From assembly GCA_958427355.1 (NCBI GenBank), contig CAUACA010000013.1:1-54901 (forward strand): a DNA stretch of 54,901 nucleotides. The letters run 5' to 3'. The stretch is from an uncultured Collinsella sp. GTDB taxonomy: Bacteria; Actinomycetota; Coriobacteriia; Coriobacteriales; Coriobacteriaceae. The translations under genes were made by a program, and so were the position numbers. The notes under the pieces are model-generated. The model was not told where the DNA came from. It made no database searches and was given only the letters and a program-made list of their open reading frames with translations. Positions 7,576-15,463 of the stretch are shown piece by piece. Position 1 is the stretch's first letter. Each line of letters begins with the position of its first letter.

Positions 7576-9423
7576 ATGTGCGGAATCGTCGGCTACACCG
7601 GCTCTGATATTGCAAAGAACATCCTGGTCACGGGCCTCAAGCGTATGGAGTATCGCGGCTATGACTCCTCGGGCGTCGCACTCGAGGTGGGCGAGGGCGC
7701 CGCGGCGCACCTCGACGTCATCCGCCGCGTGGGCAAGGTCGCGGGCCTGGAGAGCGAGCTTTCCAACATCGACAGCGACGCTACCTGCGGTATCGGCCAC
7801 ACCCGTTGGGCCACCCACGGCAAGCCCTCCGTCGTTAACGCTCACCCCCACACCAGCTGCGACGGTCGTATCGCCATCGTCCACAACGGCATCATCGAGA
7901 ACTTCGCCGAGCTGCGCGAAGAGCTGGAGGGCCGCGGCCACCACTTTAAGAGCGAGACCGATACCGAGGTCTTCGCGCATCTGATCGAAGAGGCTTATGC
8001 CGAGACGCACGACCTGATGGCCTCCGTGCGCGAGGCTTGCACCCACGTGGTCGGTGCCTATGGTCTGGCCGCCGTGTGCGCTGACGAGCCCGGCGTGATC
8101 GCCGTGGCCCGCAAGGATTCCCCGATCGTAGTCGGCGTGGGCGAAACCGGCTCCTATGTTGCTTCCGATGTCATCGCGCTCATCGACGCCACCCGCGATG
8201 TCGTGGTGCTCGAGGACGGTCAGTTTGCCAAGCTCACGCCCGCAGGCGTCGAGTACACCGACGAGGCCGGCAACGTTATCGAGCCCAAGGTCACCCACAT
8301 CGACTGGGACCTGGACATGGCAGAAAAGGGCGGTTATCCCGACTTTATGCTCAAGGAAATCCACGAGCAGCCGCGCGTCGTGCGCGACACGCTGGTCGGT
8401 CGTATGACGCCTGCCGGCGAGCTCGATATCGACGAGCTGGGCCTTTCACTCGAGGAGCTCAACGACATCGACCGCGTCTACGTGATCGCTTGCGGAACCA
8501 GCTATCACGCTGGCCTCATTGCTAAGAATCTCATTGAGGGCTGGGCTCGCATCCCCACCGAGGTTGAGGCAGCCAGCGAGTTCCGTTATCGCAATCCCAT
8601 CATTACGCCGACGACGCTTGTCGTTGCCGTGTCCCAGTCGGGCGAGACGGCCGATACCCTTGCCGCCATTCGCGACGCGCGCATCAAGGGTGCCAAGGTC
8701 TTCGGCATCACCAATGTGGTGGGCAGCCCCGTGGCGCGTGAGAGCGACGGCGTCATCTACACCAAGGCCAACAAGGAGATTGCGGTCGCCTCGACCAAGA
8801 GCTTTATCGGCCAGGTTGTGAGCCTTACGCTTTTGGCCCTGCTGCTGGCGCAGGTCAAGTACCGCTTGACCACCAAGCAGGCGCGCATGCTGTTCCGCGA
8901 GCTTTCCGATACGGCCGAGCAGATCCAGTGGATTTTGGATACCCAAACCGAGGCCGTGCATGAGGCCGCCCTGCTGTGCAAGGACGCGCAGTCCGCACTG
9001 TTCGTGGGTCGCGGCATGGGCGCCGCTATTTCCTACGAAGGTGCGCTCAAGCTCAAGGAGGTCAGCTACCTGCACGCCGAGGCCTACGCCGCCGGTGAGA
9101 TGAAGCACGGCCCCATTGCCCTGATCGACCCGGGCTTCCCTGTCATCGCTGTGGCCACCAAGAGTGCCACCTACGACAAGACCGTGTCGAACCTCATGGA
9201 GTGCAAGGCGCGCGGCGCCAAGGTCATCGTCGTTGCCACCGAGGGCGACGAGGAGATCAACAAGATCGCCGACTGCATCATCCGCGTGCCAGCAGTCCGC
9301 GACGTGTTCAGCCCCATCACGGCGAGCGTCCCGCTGCAGCTGCTCGCCCGCGAGGTCGCCATCCTGCGCGGCTGCGATGTCGATCAGCCCCGAAACCTCG
9401 CCAAGAGCGTGACCGTGGAATAG
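7576..9423 (+). CDS. glmS: Glutamine--fructose-6-phosphate aminotransferase (isomerizing)
   Basis: This 615-aa protein matches the usual length. It makes glucosamine-6-phosphate from fructose-6-phosphate and glutamine, the first committed step to UDP-GlcNAc and peptidoglycan. The N-terminal nucleophile amidotransferase domain begins MCGIVGYTG with Cys2 as the catalytic residue. RGYDSSG, HTRWATHG and HNGIIEN are the expected glutaminase motifs. Two SIS sugar-isomerase domains follow (about 290-430 and 460-600), with CGTSYHA and SQSGETADT in the first. The protein ends LAKSVTVE, the standard GlmS C-terminus. AAGGGA upstream of the ATG serves as the ribosome binding site. It is monocistronic and has a strong terminator. 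Confidence 0.97.
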   Translation: MCGIVGYTGSDIAKNILVTGLKRMEYRGYDSSGVALEVGEGAAAHLDVIRRVGKVAGLESELSNIDSDATCGIGHTRWATHGKPSVVNAHPHTSCDGRIAIVHNGIIENFAELREELEGRGHHFKSETDTEVFAHLIEEAYAETHDLMASVREACTHVVGAYGLAAVCADEPGVIAVARKDSPIVVGVGETGSYVASDVIALIDATRDVVVLEDGQFAKLTPAGVEYTDEAGNVIEPKVTHIDWDLDMAEKGGYPDFMLKEIHEQPRVVRDTLVGRMTPAGELDIDELGLSLEELNDIDRVYVIACGTSYHAGLIAKNLIEGWARIPTEVEAASEFRYRNPIITPTTLVVAVSQSGETADTLAAIRDARIKGAKVFGITNVVGSPVARESDGVIYTKANKEIAVASTKSFIGQVVSLTLLALLLAQVKYRLTTKQARMLFRELSDTAEQIQWILDTQTEAVHEAALLCKDAQSALFVGRGMGAAISYEGALKLKEVSYLHAEAYAAGEMKHGPIALIDPGFPVIAVATKSATYDKTVSNLMECKARGAKVIVVATEGDEEINKIADCIIRVPAVRDVFSPITASVPLQLLAREVAILRGCDVDQPRNLAKSVTVE

Positions 9424-9446
9424 TTGGTTCCGCCGTTCTAGCGACT

Positions 9447-9484
9447 AAGGCCCGGCTCCGCATCAAGACGGAGCCGGGCCTTTT
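9447..9484 (+). terminator. glmS terminator
   Basis: A 14-bp perfect stem (AAGGCCCGGCTCCG / CGGAGCCGGGCCTT) with an 8-base loop is followed by TTTTC, 24 bases after the glmS stop codon. Confidence 0.9.
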
Positions 9485-9502
9485 CTGCATTTGCCCAGAT
9501 AA

Positions 9503-9539
9503 AACCTGCCAAAATGAACCTGTCCCTTTTTGGCAGGTT
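9503..9539. repeat. GTCCC-core extragenic hairpin, copy d, overlapping a stop codon
   Basis: This has the same stem and core as copies a-c (one base differs in the core: TGAACC). Its right arm ends in the TTA that is the complement of the TAA stop codon of the GntR-type gene on the minus strand. Confidence 0.85.
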
Positions 9540-10269
9540 AGCGGAGCTTGCTGGTCTCGAAGTACTCGGGGAACTGGTCCAGAACCTCGGTCTGGTTGCG
9601 GAACATCATATGCAGGTGCTTGCTGACCAAAAAGCTCGCTTCGATGGGGTCGCGACCGGCGATAGCGCGGTGAATCTGCTTGTGCTCGTTCACGATGTCC
9701 TGATTGTCGAGAACCTGCGTGGCGGCGCGCAGCCAGCGGAAGCGCTCCAGGTCGGCATTGGTCTCTTCGAGCCACGACCACACGGTGCTGCGACATGCGA
9801 TGCTAAAAATCATGTGATGCATGAGGTTGTCGCTCAAAAAGAAGCCGATGCGATCCTCTTCGGCCATGGCCTTTTCCTGCAGCGCGATGGCGCGGTCGAG
9901 CTGCTCGATGCCGGCCGACGTGGCGCGTGCACAGCATTCCACGATCACCTGCTTTTCCAGATGTTCGCGGATGTAACAGGCACTCTCGGCAAGGGTGAGG
10001 TTGATGGGTGAGACGTAGGTGCCGCTTTGGGGCACGGTGCGCACCAGGCCCTCTTGCGCCAGACGCACCAGTGCCTCGCGCACGGGCGTGCGACCCATGT
10101 CCAGGTCATCGCAAAGCTGCTTGACGCCCAGCTTTTCGCCCGGCTTGTAGTCCAGGTAGACGATTTTGCGTCGAATGGTGTGGTAGGACTGGTCCTGTAG
10201 GCTCGTTTCCTGCTCGCCGACGTGCATCGATTCTTCCATAGCGCCTCGCAACTGTTCTATCAAACTCAT
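9538..10269 (-). CDS. GntR-family regulator, FadR/FCD type
   Basis: This 243-aa protein has a winged helix at about residues 28-95 (YHTIRRKIVYLDYKPGEKL, GRTPVREALVRLAQEGLV, GTYVSPI), followed by an all-helical FCD effector domain (about 100-225). A metal-binding histidine set is plausible (HHMIF, HKQIH, HLHMMF). The 10269 start has no clear Shine-Dalgarno sequence. An ATG at 10239 preceded by GCGAGG is an alternative that removes ten residues outside the domains. It is divergent from the YeiH-type transporter gene with 163 bases between, so control of that gene is likely. Its stop codon lies within a dispersed hairpin. Confidence 0.88.
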   Translation of the reverse strand: MSLIEQLRGAMEESMHVGEQETSLQDQSYHTIRRKIVYLDYKPGEKLGVKQLCDDLDMGRTPVREALVRLAQEGLVRTVPQSGTYVSPINLTLAESACYIREHLEKQVIVECCARATSAGIEQLDRAIALQEKAMAEEDRIGFFLSDNLMHHMIFSIACRSTVWSWLEETNADLERFRWLRAATQVLDNQDIVNEHKQIHRAIAGRDPIEASFLVSKHLHMMFRNQTEVLDQFPEYFETSKLR

Positions 10270-10432
10270 ATGTCAGTTGTTAATTATGCCGCGAATCAGC
10301 TCTCCGCGGTGGGTAATTCGGCTCTTGCCTGAGAACTATTGCGGCACCTTAGTCTGTGTTTGCGCAAGGCTGCGCTCAATGTTGCCGTATCATAAGCCGT
10401 CGCAAACGTGAAATAGAAAGAAGGAATCCCAT

Positions 10433-11467
10433 ATGCAACTGGCAAACATCGTACGCGAGCGCTGGAAAGGCGTCTTGTTCTGCCTGATCATCGCCATTCC
10501 CGCGACGTTGCTCGGCAAACAAATTGAGGTGGTCGGCGGGCCGGTGTTTGCCATTCTCTTTGGCATGGTCCTGGCGCTCGTCTTTCCCAAGAAACGTCGC
10601 GAACAGCTCGCCGCCGGCGTTACCTATACGTCCAAAAAAGTCTTGCAGTACGCGGTTATCCTGCTTGGCTTTGGCATGAACCTCTCCCAGATTCTGTCCA
10701 AGGGCGCCCAGTCGCTGCCGATTATCGTGGCGACAATCTCGACCTCGCTTGTCATCGCCTTTGTGCTCTGCCACGTTATGAACGTGCCGGGTAAGATCGC
10801 GACGCTTGTGGGTGTGGGTTCGTCGATTTGCGGCGGTTCGGCCATCGCCGCGACCGCACCCGTCATCGATGCCGACGATCGCGAGATTGCCCAGGCTATT
10901 TCGGTCATCTTCCTGTTTAACGTTATCGCGGCGCTCGTGTTTCCGACGCTCGGCGGCATGCTCGGGCTGACCAACGAGGGCTTTGGCCTGTTTGCCGGTA
11001 CCGCCATCAACGACACCTCGTCCGTAACGGCTGCGGCGAGCGCTTGGGACAGCATGCATCCCGGCGCCAATGTGCTCGAGAGCGCCACGGTGGTCAAGCT
11101 CACCAGGACGCTGGCCATCATTCCCATCACGCTGGCGCTTGCTTGCTGGCAGATGCATCTGGCGCGCAAGGCCGGCGGTGACGCCAAAAGCACGTTCTCC
11201 CTTAAACGCGCGTTTCCCATGTTCGTGCTGTTCTTTGTGCTGGCGAGCGTGATCACTACGGTGCTTCAGCTTCCTGCATCCATTACGGCGCCCATCAAGG
11301 AGCTGTCGAAGTTCTTTATTGTGATGGCCATGGCGGCTATTGGTTTTAATACCGATATCGTCGAGCTGGTCAAAAAGGGCGGCAAGCCCATCGCATTGGG
11401 CTTTTGCTGCTGGATTGGCATTGCGTGCATGAGTTTGGGAATGCAACACGTACTGGGAATCTGGTAG
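10433..11467 (+). CDS. YeiH/UPF0324-family putative sulfate exporter-like membrane protein
   Basis: This 344-aa protein has about ten hydrophobic segments along its length. The family signatures are visible: LLGFGMNLSQI, a glycine-rich GVGSSICGGSAIAATAPVI (about residues 123-141), and GTAINDTSSVTAAAS. Family members are annotated as putative sulfate exporters, but the substrate is not firmly established. The start has AAGGA at good spacing. It sits between a divergent GntR regulator and a downstream NtrC-like regulator gene, either of which may control it. Confidence 0.85.
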   Translation: MQLANIVRERWKGVLFCLIIAIPATLLGKQIEVVGGPVFAILFGMVLALVFPKKRREQLAAGVTYTSKKVLQYAVILLGFGMNLSQILSKGAQSLPIIVATISTSLVIAFVLCHVMNVPGKIATLVGVGSSICGGSAIAATAPVIDADDREIAQAISVIFLFNVIAALVFPTLGGMLGLTNEGFGLFAGTAINDTSSVTAAASAWDSMHPGANVLESATVVKLTRTLAIIPITLALACWQMHLARKAGGDAKSTFSLKRAFPMFVLFFVLASVITTVLQLPASITAPIKELSKFFIVMAMAAIGFNTDIVELVKKGGKPIALGFCCWIGIACMSLGMQHVLGIW

Positions 11468-11520
11468 AGAAGTAGCTTGTTTGCGTGCTGCGTGCTGGTG
11501 AGCGCATGCCTGCGGTGGAG

Positions 11521-11583
11521 CGATAGGAGCTCTTGCGGGTATGGCTTGTCCGCAGGTTTATAAGTCCCGAAGAGCTCTTATCG
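11521..11583. promoter_or_regulatory. Long imperfect hairpin between the YeiH-type gene and NtrC-like regulator gene
   Basis: CGATAGGAGCTCTTGCGGG and CCCGAAGAGCTCTTATCG can form a stem of about 18 pairs with one bulge. A smaller hairpin (GCCCCGCC / ATGCGGGGC) follows at about 11583-11610. There is no U-tract. It could be an attenuator or leader for the downstream gene. Confidence 0.45.
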
Positions 11584-11733
11584 CCCCGCCAGGATGGCGA
11601 TGCGGGGCAACACCTATACTCGCAGGACGGCGCTTTCTGCCCTATAGTGTTTGGTGAGCAATATCGTTCAATTTTGAAACACTCGGTCGTGCGACCGCCG
11701 GCGGTTGCACGTCGCTGCAGACAGGGGCAAATC

Positions 11734-12951
11734 ATGGATAGCGATGCCAAGCTGAACATCTTGACCGATGCCCTGGCTGCTGCCGGGGCATCGGCATTGG
11801 CAATCGATGCGCGTGGGGACGTCGCGATCTCGACCATGAATGACGCGGCGCTTGAGCGGGGTGTGGCGACTTTTGTCGCTGAGCGCCTCGACCGTATAGG
11901 AGACGGCGCGCGTCTGGTTATGGGGCGTGAGGGTACGCGCCTGAGCCTGACCGTTCGCCCCACCGACAAAGAGGGCGGGGGGCTTTGGGTCGTCGTGGTC
12001 CGCGAGGTGCGCGGTGCCGCGGCGCATGCGGGCATCGAGTGGCTCAACGCCGACGAAGTTGAGGCCCGCTACGAATCGAGCGCGTACGGCATCGTTGAGG
12101 GGGCGGCCTCGGTGGCTGCGCCGGTTGCCGAGAGCTACGCGCGCGGTGTGCCCCTTATGCTCGAGGGCGAGCTGGGAGCGGGTCAGGTCGAGATCGCCAA
12201 GCGCCTCTATCTGGACGGTCCTTTTGCCGATCAGCCCTTTGTTTCCGTTGCGCTCGATGAGCTCACCGAGCGCGGTTGGCGCCATGTGCTCAAAAGCGCC
12301 GAATCGCCGTTGTTCCAAACGGGGCTGACCCTTTGCATTGAGGGCTGGAACGCGGTTGTCCCCCAGCGCCTCCGCGAGCTGGTCTCCACGATGACCGACA
12401 CCGCGTTGGCGACGCGCTGCCATGTGGTGCTGACAGCGAATGACATGCCGGGCGGCGGCGAAAGTGATCAAGCCGCCTTTGTGACCGAGCGTTTCGCCTG
12501 TGCGGTGAGCGTGGCGCCGGCAATCGCCGAGCAGGGAGCCGCGTCGACGAAGGTTGCGCGCTATTTGGAATATCTCGCTGACGCATTTGGGACGGCAGCG
12601 CCCACACTGTCTGCCGCGGCGACGAAGACGCTCGATGCTTACCACTGGCCGCGCAATTATCTGCAGCTCCGCGAGGTCTCGGAACGACTGTATATATTGG
12701 TGGGGGCGGGCACGGTGGACCGCGCTGTGGCGGAGGAAGTGCTCGCCCAAGAGGACGTGATTAAGACCGCAACCTTTGGCGCCCCGACGCTCGAAAGTGA
12801 CCTGTATATCCTGCGACCGCTGGCCGATACCGAGCGAGATGTCGCGCATCTGGTTGTAGGCCACCTCCACGGCAACCGAACCCGTGCGGCGGAGGTGCTG
12901 GGCATAAGCCGTACAACGCTGTGGCGCTTGCTGAAGGACGATGACCGTTGA
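11734..12951 (+). CDS. NtrC/PrpR-like transcriptional regulator with a degenerate AAA+ domain
   Basis: This 405-aa protein ends in a Fis-type helix-turn-helix (AAEVLGISRTTLWRLLK, about residues 383-399). The central region aligns in layout with sigma-54 activator ATPases, but the key parts are gone. The Walker A slot reads GELGAGQVE (145-153) with Gln at the Lys position, no GAFTGA loop is visible, and the Walker B region is weak. It is therefore unlikely to hydrolyse ATP or remodel sigma-54 holoenzyme, and may act as a plain DNA-binding regulator. The ATG at 11734 is preferred because AGGGG precedes it; the open frame extends to 11533. It lies directly downstream of the YeiH-type transporter gene. 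Confidence 0.7.
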   Translation: MDSDAKLNILTDALAAAGASALAIDARGDVAISTMNDAALERGVATFVAERLDRIGDGARLVMGREGTRLSLTVRPTDKEGGGLWVVVVREVRGAAAHAGIEWLNADEVEARYESSAYGIVEGAASVAAPVAESYARGVPLMLEGELGAGQVEIAKRLYLDGPFADQPFVSVALDELTERGWRHVLKSAESPLFQTGLTLCIEGWNAVVPQRLRELVSTMTDTALATRCHVVLTANDMPGGGESDQAAFVTERFACAVSVAPAIAEQGAASTKVARYLEYLADAFGTAAPTLSAAATKTLDAYHWPRNYLQLREVSERLYILVGAGTVDRAVAEEVLAQEDVIKTATFGAPTLESDLYILRPLADTERDVAHLVVGHLHGNRTRAAEVLGISRTTLWRLLKDDDR

Positions 12952-13035
12952 GCGAGGCGCCCGTGACCGCGCGCGACGCGTGTGCTACAGTCCAAAGCGT
13001 TATTGTTTCGATTTGGTTACGGCGTGCGAGGGCAT

Positions 13036-13611
13036 ATGGCTGAGACTTCAAAACCGAGCTGCAGAAGGCGGAGTGCCGCGCCGGTCAACCGACGCACGAC
13101 ATCGGTGACGTGGGGTAAACACGCCTCGGGGTTTGATGGCTCGTTCAAGCGCACTAAATACGGCTATCCTTCGGCAAGCGCCCGCTTGGCAATGCAGGCA
13201 GAGTCCTCACTGTGGGGCCGCAAACGCGTGGTGGGCTCAAAGCTCAAGCACGACGGAACGCTCGGTTATATTAGCCGCGGGGCGGCTCGCCGCAGCGGAC
13301 TCAATCCGGCTGGTTGGCACCGTTATGTTCCGATCGCGGTCGTCGTTGCAGTGATCGTCATCGCACTCGCTGCGCTTGGCTACGCCGGCGGTGGCGCCAA
13401 CTTGGACGCAGTGTTTAAATCGCCCGAGCTCGCGCATGCAGGCACAGAAGTTGTCGAGGGCGCTCAGACCCAGACGGGCGTCGCGCCCCAGCGCGGTATC
13501 GTTGCGGCGGCCACCACTATTGCAGATGCTCAAAAGGACGAGGACGAACAAGGCAGCGAAGCCGAAACGACTCAAACGAACGAAACGACGACAACGGCGA
13601 CGTCAATATAA
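13036..13611 (+). CDS. Uncharacterised single-pass membrane protein
   Basis: I do not recognise this 191-aa protein. The N-terminal 90 residues are basic and rich in Ser/Arg (for example CRRRSAAPVNRRTTSVTWG). One transmembrane segment follows (about 97-119: VPIAVVVAVIVIALAALGYA). The C-terminal tail is acidic and Thr-rich and ends in a run of threonines. The positive-inside rule suggests that the basic part is cytoplasmic and the Thr-rich tail is outside. The ATG at 13036 follows GAGGG. It lies 84 bases after the regulator gene and is followed nine bases later by a hairpin. Confidence 0.6.
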   Translation: MAETSKPSCRRRSAAPVNRRTTSVTWGKHASGFDGSFKRTKYGYPSASARLAMQAESSLWGRKRVVGSKLKHDGTLGYISRGAARRSGLNPAGWHRYVPIAVVVAVIVIALAALGYAGGGANLDAVFKSPELAHAGTEVVEGAQTQTGVAPQRGIVAAATTIADAQKDEDEQGSEAETTQTNETTTTATSI

Positions 13612-13621
13612 GTTTACGAGT

Positions 13622-13660
13622 GGGGTAGCTAAAATAGCCCCGTCCCAAATTAGCTACCCC
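13622..13660. repeat. GTCCC-core hairpin with a GGGGTAGCTAA stem, copy e
   Basis: GGGGTAGCTAA and TTAGCTACCCC form a perfect 11-bp stem around AATAGCCCCGTCCCAAA. The layout (stem, about a dozen bases ending in GTCCC, then the complementary arm) is the same as in copies a-d, but with an unrelated stem. A partial relative is at about 26345-26374. It may double as a transcript end for both flanking convergent genes. Confidence 0.75.
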
Positions 13661-13676
13661 TGCTGACGCTCCTGTA

Positions 13677-14198
13677 CTACTTCACATATACCACGTTGTC
13701 GCGGCGGGGCTTTGCCTCGGGTAGCGTGTCCTCGGCGTAGCCAAGAATGCAGTTACCGACACCGCGCAGGCTGCCGTCGGCGGGCAGGCCCCAGCTGACC
13801 AGCAGCTCCAGGCCCTCGGGCGAGTCAAAGACCTCATGCGCGCGATGAATCCAGCACGAATCGACGCCCAGTGCATAAGCCGCGTTGAGCAGGTTGCCCA
13901 TGGCGAGCGAGCCGTCTTCCAGATGTGTGGGCACGCTGCGGTCAACCAGCACCACCACAACGGTCTTGGCGCCATAGAAGGGGTCGCTGTTGCTGCCCAT
14001 GACCTGGGCGTTGAGCTTCGAGAGACGCTCGATGGTCGCGGGGTCGGTGACGGCGACAAACGTCACCGGCTGGCGGCCCATGCCGCTCGGTGCATATTGG
14101 CCGGCTTCGATAATACGTGCAAGCTTTTCGGCCTCGACGGGACGATCGCTGTATTTGCGGCAGCTGCGGCGGTGAATGAGTGCTTCGATAGTCTCCAT
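13677..14198 (-). CDS. Nitroreductase-family FMN oxidoreductase
   Basis: This 173-aa protein is typical of the short nitroreductase class. The N-terminal METIEALIHRRSCRKYSDRP supplies the Arg-Ser-x-Arg FMN phosphate contact, and APSGMGRQP follows. The C-terminal part has the LGVDSCWIHRA segment and ends with VGNCILGYAEDTLPEAKPR, where the Lys/Arg-rich end also contacts FMN. It is probably a flavin-dependent reductase of quinones or nitroaromatics using NAD(P)H. GAGGAG upstream supports the start at 14198. It is monocistronic and converges on the 13036 gene. Confidence 0.9.
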   Translation of the reverse strand: METIEALIHRRSCRKYSDRPVEAEKLARIIEAGQYAPSGMGRQPVTFVAVTDPATIERLSKLNAQVMGSNSDPFYGAKTVVVVLVDRSVPTHLEDGSLAMGNLLNAAYALGVDSCWIHRAHEVFDSPEGLELLVSWGLPADGSLRGVGNCILGYAEDTLPEAKPRRDNVVYVK

Positions 14199-14353
14199 GG
14201 TGTCTCCTCGCGGTGGCGTTGCAGATGCCCCGTTCATACCCGTCGGGCTTAAACGATAGACGGTCAATTGCCCGGCCAAAAGGATAGATTCCAATTGGGA
14301 AAGTAGGTTTGCATAAAAGTACCTTCAGAATGTGACAAACAAATGGGATGGTT

Positions 14354-14366
14354 AAACGTTTTATCC
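14354..14366. promoter_or_regulatory. AAACGTTTTATCC motif, copy 1
   Basis: These 13 bases recur identically at 20975-20987 upstream of ilvE. The palindromic core AAACGTTT resembles LacI-family operators. It lies in the intergenic region before the 96-aa gene. Confidence 0.35.
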
Positions 14367-14492
14367 CGTCTACCCTGCGGTTTTTTACCACTTGCCTAAA
14401 TGACGAACGCATAACCTCTGATAAAGGTTTTACTAAAGGAGCACCAACGTTTATCAATGCGCCGTGGTGGCGCCGGGCCAGGAGGTAACATC

Positions 14493-14783
14493 ATGTTCCA
14501 GGCTGGAGATGTCGTCGAGACCGATTTCGAAGGATTTCTGAAGCTGCTGCGTTCCAAGACGCGCGCTTTCGTGTCGATCAACGATCACGAGTACTACATC
14601 ACGCACACCGATGGCTATTGGCGTGTTCAGGATTGCGAGGCCCTCAACGATAAGGGCCACTTTACTGACTGCTCCGAGCTGGTCAACACGGTCTGCGAGG
14701 TCGTCGAGCTGCCGTGGATTGCCGGCAAGAGCCTGCATGACAGCTTCTCGGGCGCTACGGTCTATGAGGCCGTCGCTGCGTAA
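14493..14783 (+). CDS. Small conserved-looking protein of unknown function (96 aa)
   Basis: I do not recognise the family. The protein begins MFQAGDVVETDFEGFLKLLR and has a strong ribosome binding site AGGAGGT seven to ten bases before the ATG at 14493, which decides the start over an earlier in-frame codon. It is acidic and soluble, without membrane segments. It contains NDHEYYITHTDGYWRVQDCEA, a strand-rich region with aromatic residues, and two pairs of cysteines. The good translation signals and dedicated terminator show that it is a real, well-expressed gene. Confidence 0.7.
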   Translation: MFQAGDVVETDFEGFLKLLRSKTRAFVSINDHEYYITHTDGYWRVQDCEALNDKGHFTDCSELVNTVCEVVELPWIAGKSLHDSFSGATVYEAVAA

Positions 14784-14809
14784 CAGCCAACAATCGATAT
14801 TCTCTCGCA

Positions 14810-14845
14810 ACCGCCGGCGCCGCCCCCGCGCCGGCGGTCTTTTTT
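14810..14845 (+). terminator. Terminator of the 96-aa gene
   Basis: A perfect 11-bp stem (ACCGCCGGCGC / GCGCCGGCGGT), 7-base loop, then CTTTTTT. Confidence 0.92.
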
Positions 14846-14887
14846 GTCGATATGCTTATGTAGGGACGACCATAAACAACGAGCTTA

Positions 14888-14916
14888 TTGACGATAGTCA
14901 AAACTCGGACTAATGT
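14888..14916 (+). promoter_or_regulatory. Promoter of the marR-ABC operon
   Basis: A -35 box TTGACG (14888-14893) and a -10-like TAATGT (14911-14916) are exactly 17 bases apart. The first MarR-type operator lies in the spacer, so repressor binding would occlude RNA polymerase. Confidence 0.55.
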
Positions 14917-14947
14917 AGAGATATAAATTGGTCAAAACTCGGACTAT
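14895..14947. promoter_or_regulatory. Paired operator boxes for the MarR-type regulator
   Basis: The 16-mer GTCAAAACTCGGACTA occurs at 14897-14912 and again at 14931-14946, 34 bases apart. Each copy is itself an inverted repeat: TAGTC-N8-GACTA in the first, TGGTC-N8-GACTA in the second. The second copy ends just before the marR start codon. The arrangement fits autorepression. Confidence 0.7.
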
Positions 14948-14950
14948 CGA

Positions 14951-15463
14951 ATGGTGGGAGAGATGAATAGTGCAGTTAGCCTGGTCGATTTCGACCGGAT
15001 GCTCAACGGGCTTGACCGTGTCTATTCGGAGTTCGCGCGCGCCTGCGGTCTTTCGGACTGCGCCTACTGGATGCTCGTCGACACGAGTGCGGCGGGCGGA
15101 AGCGTTGCCGTGAGTCGGCTGACGAGTGAATGGTTCTACAGCAAACAGACCATCAATTCGGCGATTAAGACGCTTAGGGCGCGAGGGCTTGCGACGTTGG
15201 AGTTTGCCGAGGGCAGTCGTAAGAACAAGGTTGTGCGACTGACCGAAGAAGGCGTGCGGTTTGCCAAGCGCTACGCGTTGCCGGCGCAAAAAGCCGAGCA
15301 ACAGGCATTCGAGGCGCTCGAGCTGTGGGAGCAGCGCGAGATTATGCGCTTGGTCGGTAAGTTCTCCCATGTTCTTAACGAAGAGTGCGAGGCATTTAAA
15401 CGGCAAGTGGCCGCCGAGAACGAGGCTGACGATAAGGGCGAGGGGGACACATGCGACTCTTAA
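14951..15463 (+). CDS. MarR-family transcriptional regulator of the downstream ABC exporter
   Basis: This 170-aa protein has the winged-helix core at about residues 50-110: SVAVSRLTSEWFYSKQTINSAIKTLRARGLA is the recognition helix region, and the wing contains EFAEGSRKNKVVRLTEEG. Flanking helices form the dimer interface. It begins within a few bases of two likely operator boxes and overlaps the first ABC gene by 13 bases, so it probably represses its own operon and is released by the exported compound. An in-frame ATG at 14963 is an alternative start; neither has a textbook Shine-Dalgarno sequence. Confidence 0.88.
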   Translation: MVGEMNSAVSLVDFDRMLNGLDRVYSEFARACGLSDCAYWMLVDTSAAGGSVAVSRLTSEWFYSKQTINSAIKTLRARGLATLEFAEGSRKNKVVRLTEEGVRFAKRYALPAQKAEQQAFEALELWEQREIMRLVGKFSHVLNEECEAFKRQVAAENEADDKGEGDTCDS

